Source: Malurus cyaneus samueli (lineage: Eukaryota; Chordata; Aves; Passeriformes; Maluridae). From it: DNA of 64,000 nt. The stretch lies in the NCBI GenBank assembly GCA_009741485.1, contig CM019220.1, forward strand, positions 29,121,891 through 29,185,890, in the 5' to 3' direction. The number at the start of each line of letters is the position of its first letter. The stretch's first letter is position 1. The notes beneath the pieces were generated by a model. That model worked only from the letters and a program-made list of their open reading frames with translations, was not told where the DNA came from and made no database searches. This document shows positions 52,201 through 61,800 of this stretch, one piece after another. Made by a program: the position numbers and the translations under genes.

Positions 52201-55200
52201 ACACCTTCAACATGAGCTGGCACTGGATGAAGTTCTGCATTACCTCTTTACATATTAGCAAATGCTAACATTAAGTACTAGGAGGTGGGATGGCATTTAA
52301 ATATATGTAGATTTCAATTATTTTGTAAATAGACTTAAATGCTTAAATAATTAAATTATACATTAATTTGAATATTCCCACATACCTAAGTATGACATTT
52401 TTGGCTTATCTGCAATTAAGACAAATAAGCTGTTGGTCAGATTTTCATAGGTTTTCCATATCAGGAAGATTTCAGAGATGGACTGTTGTGTAATACTGAC
52501 AGAATGTAACAACATCTAAGTGCACATGGAATTACAATAGAACAACATTCTGGGGGCTCTGCTAAGAATTAGCAACACTTGACAACAAGCATATCAATAT
52601 TCAAAAGCCAAACTGCAGGCTTCTGGGAGCTCAACAAGATTTTGATTATTGGCAATGAAAAGAAATTATTTAAAATGCAACAAAAATGATATTTAGAAAT
52701 GTAAACAAGTCAATGAAAAAGCATTATAAATTGTGTTGTTTTCAAGTAGAGGAACACAGCCAGAATTGTTTCATTCCTTGTTTTTTCCATCTAAAATTAG
52801 TTTTCTTCCCACATAATGAAAGAACGGATTTTTTATGCTAGCTGATTAATATCTGGTGTCTTGTTTATATACAACTCTTAGAAAAAGCAATAAACTAATA
52901 ATGGAAGAATTTGTTAGCTTTCTCCACTTCTCCCCCTTCATGGGAGGGGAGAAATGGGAAGACTTTTAATCTTTATTAAAGAGGACAAAACCAAGCAAGT
53001 AGTTTTTATATGTTTGTATTTATGAATTGTAACTTAATAATGTACTTTTTAAACTGAAGTGTAACACTTTTTTCCTTCAATTGCAGGGTTTGCCTGGAAT
53101 TCCAGGAACCCCTGGAAGCGATGGGAAACCTGGCCCTCCTGTAAGTACATTGCACAAATATTTTATCCTAGTCCTCCTACTGATCCAACCCTACCCTCTT
53201 GCACAGCTTGTTATCACAGTCAGATTAATTGTTCCTCTTTCTTTGCTTTACTACCAGAGCACTGTTTACGCTGTATCATTGCAGTAACAGCCTGCAAATC
53301 CTGTCATTCCATACCATTTTAAATGCAGGGAATAAGGGACATGAGTGGCAATACAAAACACAGAATGAGATTTGAACCACGTGGTCCCCCCTCACTCCCT
53401 GTGTGCTGAGTCACGGGTATTCCTTTACTCCACCTCACAGATACCAGCTTGTCCTTTCTTTTGTGCTTATCCCAGGGCAATCAGGGTGAATCTGGACGTT
53501 CTGGCCCACCCGGCCCTCCAGGCCCACGTGGCCAACCAGGTGTGATGGGTTTCCCTGGTCCTAAGGGCAATGAGGTGAGTGGGATTCCTTCACTGCTGTG
53601 CTGATGCTTGATAAATCAAATGTTGAACCAAATTGCTCAGCAGTGGATCTGTTTCGTGCTGTAGCTTTAATTTATTATCCACTGATCAGAAACAAGTATT
53701 TCAAATGTGATCGTTCTTTTTTGTAAGGGTGCGCCAGGTAAGAATGGAGAAAGAGGCCCGGGTGGACCGCCTGGAACACCTGTAAGTTTTGCTAATATTT
53801 TGTTTCATAATGACACGATATTGATAATAACCTGATAAGTCTTACCAAAATGTTATCACTCTTTAACCATAGCCTAATTTTTTATTTGAACAGGGTCCTG
53901 CTGGGAAGAACGGTGACGTTGGCCTCCCAGGTCCTCCGGGACCTACTGTAAGTGTGGTGGGCCCATCCAAGGCAATGGTCAGGGGGTCTGGCATCTACAG
54001 AAAACACTGTAAATTTAGGGAAAGGAAAGTATTTTTAATGATAGAAACAAATCTCCTTTCATGAAAACAAATAAAGGAGCTCTTCTTTGCCATTATTTTA
54101 ATGAATTAATACTCAAGACTGTGGTGGGAGAAACTTTAGTCAGGTACACTTTGTATAGATTGAAATAAAAAGTCAATTTAGAGCTCCTGAAGCTCTACCC
54201 TCTTTTCAAACTGAAGCTTATTGATGCTCCTTTCAATTCTTTTGGCATTTCAGTCTAATCTCAAGTTAAAATGTGTCTGCTGAATCACATCTCAGAGCCA
54301 GAGTGAAAAGAGCAAATACCAGAACACCAAGATACATTGGGATTGTGCAATGTCATCATCAGATCAGGATAAGGGCGGCATAGGTTAGAGGGGATGTGGA
54401 GGTGTTTGTATGTCAAAATGTTCTCAGGCAAGCTCACAGCTCTTTTTCCTCATTTGTTTGATTCTAGGGTGCTTCTGGGGACAGAGGAGAACCAGGACCA
54501 GCAGGCCCACCTGGCCTCCAGGTGCTGTGTGTTTATTGCTTTCTGATCCTTTTTAATACAGTAACACACACACAGAAAATTTAAGGAAAAAAAACAAAAC
54601 AAAGGCATCTGAACATTTACATTGGAGTGCATGCCATCATATTTTTAATGTAATAGAATATAACAAATCAACGACTTGACAAAAGTTACCATGTCACAGA
54701 TCATTTCAAAGCAAGTGATTAGCTGAGATTGTGTCATCTAAACACCTTGGCTATCAAATTGACATCTCCCTCTCTCTGAAGGATTGGAATTATTTACCTA
54801 CTCAGATTTGTGTCAAAACCAAATAATTTGAAGATGGAAAATGCATGATTTCTGAGTGTAACATGTATAATACTGTTTCTTTATATAGGGATTGCCTGGT
54901 GGACCAGGACCAGCTGGAGAGAATGGAAAGCCTGGAGAACCAGTAAGTAGTAATTCTTTTTTCTTTAAATAACAAAAAATTAATGAGAATTTCTTCCTAT
55001 GTTTCATTTCCAAATTCAGGCAGCTCTTGGCTCTCTTCAGGGATGGGGATAATAGGGGAAAGAAACAGGATGCCAACCACAATGCAGATTTACTAAGTAC
55101 AGTTCATGGATGACTTACATTTATTTTCTCACAACCAGGGACCAAAAGGTGACATTGGAGGACCCGGATTCCCAGGCCCTAAGGTAAACAATAAAGCAAA

Positions 55201-58200
55201 TTTTTCGTAATGACATAAATGAATGAACCAAGTAAAATCATGAAGGCAAAGAATAACAAATTTTTTATCTCAGGGTGAAAATGGCATCCCAGGAGAACGT
55301 GGTGCACAAGGTCCTCCAGGGCCTCCTGGAACAAGAGGTGGACCAGGTCCTGCTGGCACTGAAGGTGCCAAGGTACCCACGGATTTTCTTCCTTTTCTGC
55401 TATTCTGCTAACCATTTGAGTTAATTTTGTTTTTTCTAATTATTTTTCTTACTCCTTAGGGTCCTCCTGGCCCACCTGGTCCCCCTGGAGGCACAGGACT
55501 GCCTGGCTTACAAGGAATGCCAGGAGAAAGAGGAGCATCTGGAAGTCCAGGACCAAAAGGGGAGAGGGTAACACATATGCACTTCTGATTTTATGCTAAT
55601 TTAATGGTACTCCCCACAAGGAATTGGGTTTGTCCACATCTTCACTTTGGCCTGATTTCAGAGGTGCAGATTGTGGAGCAGCATTGATGAGTTAGCAAAG
55701 GGATGTGGGTCCTAGCTGTTGAAAAAGATGGGATTTTCCCCTCAGTTTAGTACTGGCTGGATATTTTGCTGCATTAGAACTCTTGGGGGACAGGTACATC
55801 AAAACAGTTCTAATGTATCTAATGAAGCATGAAAATAGTTCATATCATGGACAAATAATTTGGCCTAGACTGCATTTTGAAGCAATTTGGGGTCTTTTCC
55901 ATCAAAGTATAGATTATCTGAGAGTGAATATTGGGCAGTGTCATCCTCAGTTTCCATAAGGAAACCTGGCTATTGAGATACCCTCAGTATGAGATCACTT
56001 CCCCCATTTAGGCTCACCTTATGCTTCCTTTTTGCTGATGCTTTTTGTGTCTTACTCTTCCTAGGGAGAACCTGGTGGCAAAGGTGCTGACGGCCTCCCT
56101 GGTGCTAGAGGAGAGAGAGTGAGTAGTTCTTAAACATCCAGCAGTTGATCCATGGGTTTCACACAGCCTGCACTCAGAATATGAGTAACCTTAGAGTGAA
56201 TAAATACTACCTAGGGCAGGTGAAGTTGTAATCTCATTGTGTTTCATTCCAGCAGTGCAAGATGTGGTTAATAAACCAAATTAGAATTAATACTAGTTTT
56301 TGTGATTACCACTCCTTTGGGTAAATAAAATGGATTTTTTTGCAGAAAGATTACAGTTGATTGGGATAATGTTTTAGAGGGAAAGCAATCATATGAAAGT
56401 AGAGAATATCTACCTGACTGATACTATAATGAATCACAAAAAGACATCGATAGTAAATATTCTCATACAGAACATTCCTACAGGTTACTACACATTATAT
56501 ATTTATACATCTCTGCAGCATATACACATAAAACCAACACTTGAAATATGTCCTTCTATCAAATCAGTACCCATAGGGAGTATATGCATCAAAATAATGA
56601 GGGATGACAAATAGAAATGCAGCTTGGTTGAGCTGGAGGAAATATAAAAATTTATTTCAGACCATAAGGTACACATTAAATTTTCAAGAAAGCAAGAACT
56701 CAGGGAACTAGTTAGGAGATGTTAAATGTATGCTGAAGAAACATGGATCAATTATTTCTGTGAAAATGAGGGCAACAGGTAACTTTCATTATATTCTATT
56801 GAAAGAGACCTATTAACTTCAGGTGGGTTTTGGTTAGGTTTGGATGGTGGGGAAAAAAAGAATCACTCAATTGGAGATCTCTCACACCGCAAAATGGTGT
56901 GATTTTGGGGCATCACTCCAAAACGTGGTGGGCAACAGCATACTGGCATTGTAGGCTCGCTTCATTTAAATATTTCTGGCAATCTGTTCACACTGAAACA
57001 TAAATGCTATTGATCAAAACACAGGAGTTAACGTGGACATATTCTGATGTAAAATATATAATTTTCTTTTGTTTAGGGCAACGTAGGTCCCATCGGCCCT
57101 CCGGGTCCTGCTGGCCCACCTGGAGATAAGGTAAAGCCCCTTCCATAATGGGGTTTGTACTTTAAAAGGCACAGGGACAGCTGTCTCATGGGAGGAAGAC
57201 AAACACCCAGTGACCATCTTTGTTCCTTGCAGGGAGAGACTGGCCCAGCAGGTGCCCCCGGTCCCATGGGTTCGCGTGGAGGTCCCGTAAGTGACTGAAC
57301 TTTTCTCCCTGTGTGACTTCACTATGGCTCCTCTTGCCTCTAGACATCAGTGTTGCACCAATCCTGTCAGGAACACGTGGCTTGGGTTGGAAATAAGTTA
57401 AGCACATTCAGCCCCTCTTGACTCTTGGGATTTATAAGTATTACAGGTTTCAGAAAATCAGTGCTTTCTATAGGGCAAAGGGGTCTGAGGGCTGTGGTTA
57501 CAAGGCAGGGCAAGTGTATGAGCAGTAGCTGTGTCCATCTTGATTTACAGTTAAGAAAACATTTTAAAACTCTTTTTCTTGCCTTTATTTTTTTTTTTTT
57601 TTGATTGATGAAACAGCACATTGGGATCTCAGATGGATCTAGAGAACACCATGGATGATGCTCAGGGTTTATACATGTGTAGCTGAGTTAAGTTTATCAC
57701 ATTTTAGATAATCTTCAGATAATTCCTGAACAGTTGTTTTTAGCAGTCAGGAGTAAACTGAAGTTTTGGATCAGATGTTTGGGATTTTTTTTTCTTCCAA
57801 AGGCTGATAAGACAAAGAAACTTCAGCAACATCAATAGGATTATTCTCTAACTTTTAAAGTGAAGCTAATCTTCCTAATATCTTCCATTGCTGCCGTGGT
57901 TTTCTGCAGGGTGAGCGAGGAGAACAAGGTCTTCCTGGACCTGCTGGCTTCCCTGGAGCCCCAGTAAGTATCTGTCATTTTGTGCCCAGTCACATGTAGG
58001 GCAACATGCCTTTGTCCTTCCCCTCCTGCACTGGCAGGCCAATAGAGCACAACTGCATTCATGTTTAGTTTAAGATTTAAATTTCCTTCAGGAGGGTACC
58101 TGGATAGAGTTTCCCATCAAAGTGCATCATCTGCTTTTTTGAGTGGTTATATAAGAATAGAATTTTTGAGTGGTTGTATAACAATATAATTTTCCTACAG

Positions 58201-58854
58201 GGCCAAAATGGGGAACCTGGTGGGAAAGGAGAAAGAGGCCCCCCTGGTCTAAGAGGAGAGGCTGGACCCCCTGGAGCAGCAGGCCCACAGGGCGGCCCTG
58301 GAGCCCCAGTAAGTTTTTACTGTTCTTTGTGGCTACAACGAGGTTTCCTCTGCTCTTCCTTTAACCTCAGGGTGCTGGGCCCAAGTGCGAGGAGGTGAAC
58401 TGCCTGAAACTTATTGGCGCCTCCTATAATTTTAATCTGTATCAAATCATTTGCTTTATCTGCTTCCTTCCATGTAGGGCCCACCTGGTCCACAAGGAAT
58501 AAAAGGAGACCGTGGATCTCCTGGCGGCCCTGTGAGTACCTCTTCAATTTAGTCACAGCTAAATGCCTCTATTTACTACAACAGATATCATGTAAATGAA
58601 AAATAAGCACTTCAGTGACTTTATCAGCAGTTCAACAATAATTAAAGTGTTCTAGGAGTAATTAAAGCTGAGATGTTGGTGATTTGGATTGCATTGATTT
58701 TGATATAAGTAAGGTGCCAAAATAGGTTTTGGTACAATGACTCAAAGCTCTAAAATAGCTTATCTCAGCAATTATTATATTTACTTGTCATTTCTGCTGA
58801 GTTTCTCAGAACCCACTAGCTCAAGTTTGAGGAGGACATGTGACCTCACCTTGC

Positions 58855-58887
<33 letters not shown>

Positions 58888-61800
58888 AAATCAAAAAACT
58901 TTTGACTTTTTGTTCAGTTGCAGGACATTTAATTCAGGTTTTAATCAAAATATGATTATAATTTAAACTCAGCAGGTGTGTAAAAATCAATTTGTTCCTG
59001 TTTTTCCAGTCTTCAGAAAATGACAATTAAAAGTATTGATCTCCTATAGGGTGCTGCTGGTTTCCCTGGTGCTCGTGGTCTACCTGGTCCCCCTGGTAAC
59101 AATGTAAGTTGGTTTATCATCCTTTTCTTTTATTCTTACTTTTTGGATACATTTGGACATATAGGAATATATTAAAAGATATTACACGAAAGCACTTTGA
59201 ATATGATGCTTCTGCTTCAGGAAAAATATCTTAAAAATGAGTTTACCCTCCTTATTTTATGGCATAGCAAGTAGGATTTTAATTAAGGTACCATTAAAGT
59301 CAATGAAATTCTTTCCATTTATTGGCTCAGCTAAGGTTGTAATGAAAGACGTTTCATTCTGCACGTGTCCAAGACACCATATTAAAGGCATATGGCAGGA
59401 GTGATTCAAGGAAGCAGAAGGGTGTGCTGCTGTTTCCAGTTTCTATGGCAGAGCCATGGGTAAAGAATGTGTATGCTGTGGTGGATGCATTACAGGCACT
59501 GGGCATCCAAAACACAGGTGTTACATTATGCAAACTGTATGTCCAGACAGTGGGGATAAAAAATACCAGTTGTGAAAGTGATAGATGAAAGTATTCTCTT
59601 ACAACACCAGATCAGATCAGGGTGCACAGGGGCTCTACCCTAAACCTTCCTTCAGGCAATGACTCAAGTCTGGCTGGCTTTTATGAGACCAATGCCAGCA
59701 CATGTGCACTGCTCACAGTCTCCTTTTTCAATTCTTTTTAGGGTAGCCCGGGTCCCCCTGGTAATGCAGGACCTGCAGGCAAGGATGGGCCTCCCGGACC
59801 CCCTGGCAGTTCAGGTTCTCCTGGTGGTCCGGGACCTGCTGGAATCAGAGGTGAGCCTGGAGCTCCAGGTGAAAAAGGGCCCCCAGGCGCACAAGGAGAA
59901 AGGGTAAGTGCCCCTTCAGCCAGGGGCTGTTCCTCCAGCAGGCAGGGATTGTCTGTCCAGAGCAAGCAGCCACCTGTGGCTCCCACTGACCACTGTGACC
60001 TTTTCTCAAACAGGGGGCACCAGGTCAGCCAGGTCCTCAAGGCATCGTTGGCAGCCGGGGCGGCACGGGTTTGCCAGGTCTGCGTGGCCCCAGTGGCCCA
60101 CCCGGGATGGCAGGGGCCAAGGTGAGAGCCCTTCACTGATGCTTCAGCCTCCACCCTAACACAACTCCAACTCAGCTGTTAAAAATAGCCTAGAGACACG
60201 AAAAAGGAATTAATGTGTTGGGGAGTTTGATGCTTTTCAGTCCAGGGATGAGAGAATTTACAGTTATTTGTGTTTACATCCATAAGATCAGGCTTGAGAA
60301 TTCTGATTATTTATATTACTTTCTATAGCTGCTGTGGGATGCAAGGTTGATTGTCTTTCAGATCATATTATATATCAGATAATCTAGAAATATCTTACCC
60401 ACTTAACACACTTCGGGAGGGTCTTGAGGAGGAGGCTGTAACCTCTCCTTGGTACAGGACCTGAGCCATAGTCTCACCTACCACTAGTTGTTCATCTATG
60501 CTTAACTCTCAATATGTTTCTTCCTTAAATATTATGACCCAAAAAGAAAAATACTTTCATCTCCCTTCAGAAAAGTGGAGGGTGAGGCCTGGTTTGTACT
60601 TTATCACTAATACAGTGATAGACCAGCAGTTTTTGGTTAACTGCTTTGGCCTTTTTGTGCACGTAAGGAGAGATGTACACATTTTGTATTTCTTAGTTGA
60701 GGAACGTTCAATGACTTTCCATGAATATTACCAGCAATGAAAACAAAGCAGCTTGGCCAAGGTTTTCTCTCTTATTTTATGTATTTACAACCAGCAAAGC
60801 CACACCGGCCCATCATTTCATTTGGTCTCTTTCAAAATCACTGCGTAGTACTATAAAACAGGCTGGTATTTCCTAACTACATTATTATCTATATACTAAA
60901 TTATTTCCCTTTTCATTCAGGGTGAAGATGGTAAACCAGGCACCAATGGTATCCCAGGAGAGCGCGGTGCTCCTGGTCCCCAAGGTCCTATTGGACAGAG
61001 AGGCTTACCTGGAGAGCCTGGCAGAGATGTGAGTACATGGGGTTTTCCCTGCAAGCTCGTGAGTTATAAACGGGAGACTCTGGGAGCAAATGCCCTTCAA
61101 GGTTCACGAGTCCTCTCCCAAGAACCCGGTGCTCAGGGGGCTGGCACATTGTGCCCTCCTGTAAAGAGGTGCAGCCTCCTGTCCCTGCCACCCCCTTCAC
61201 TGCCTGGGGACCTCATCAGTCTCACTCGGAACAGGACACTGCACAGCATACTAAACTATGCAGGTCTTACCAGTCTTTCAGGAGCCACTCCAACTGCAGG
61301 AACTCTTTCTTCCTGAAAACTCTGTCTTTGATAAGCATTGTTTAAGCTTATTGGGAAGCAAGCTGGTGACTGGTCATGCAGTTTATGAGAAAACTGTGCC
61401 ACTCTGTCTTGCAGGGTAACCCTGGCTCTGATGGTGCACCTGGACGTGATGGATCCCCAGGAGGCAAAGTAAGAAATCACCAATATCCTTAGACTGCCAG
61501 ATAAATAGACGTAAACTTCATGGCAATAGATGCAGTTCTGTGCGATGTAATTTGTGCCTTGAACCTCTTGTGCTCCACTGAATACTCCCTTCATATTCAG
61601 TTCTATAAAATATGACATTTATTATCCTGAAAATTGTTACTGTCTGCAGGGTGACCGTGGTGAAAATGGCTCTCCTGGCCCTCCAGGACCCCCTGGCCAC
61701 CCTGGACCTGCAGGTAATGCTGGTGCACCTGGAAGAGCTGGTGAAAGAGGATCTCAGGTAAGACCAGAGTAAATAGGTTACCGCTTACTTACATACCCTT

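Noticed and set aside
59738..60154. Minus-strand Gly/Pro-rich open frame of 138 codons
   Set aside because: It is the antisense of exons 39-40. Reverse-complemented Gly-X-Y codons stay open and look collagen-like, but the reading crosses introns without splice signals on that strand.
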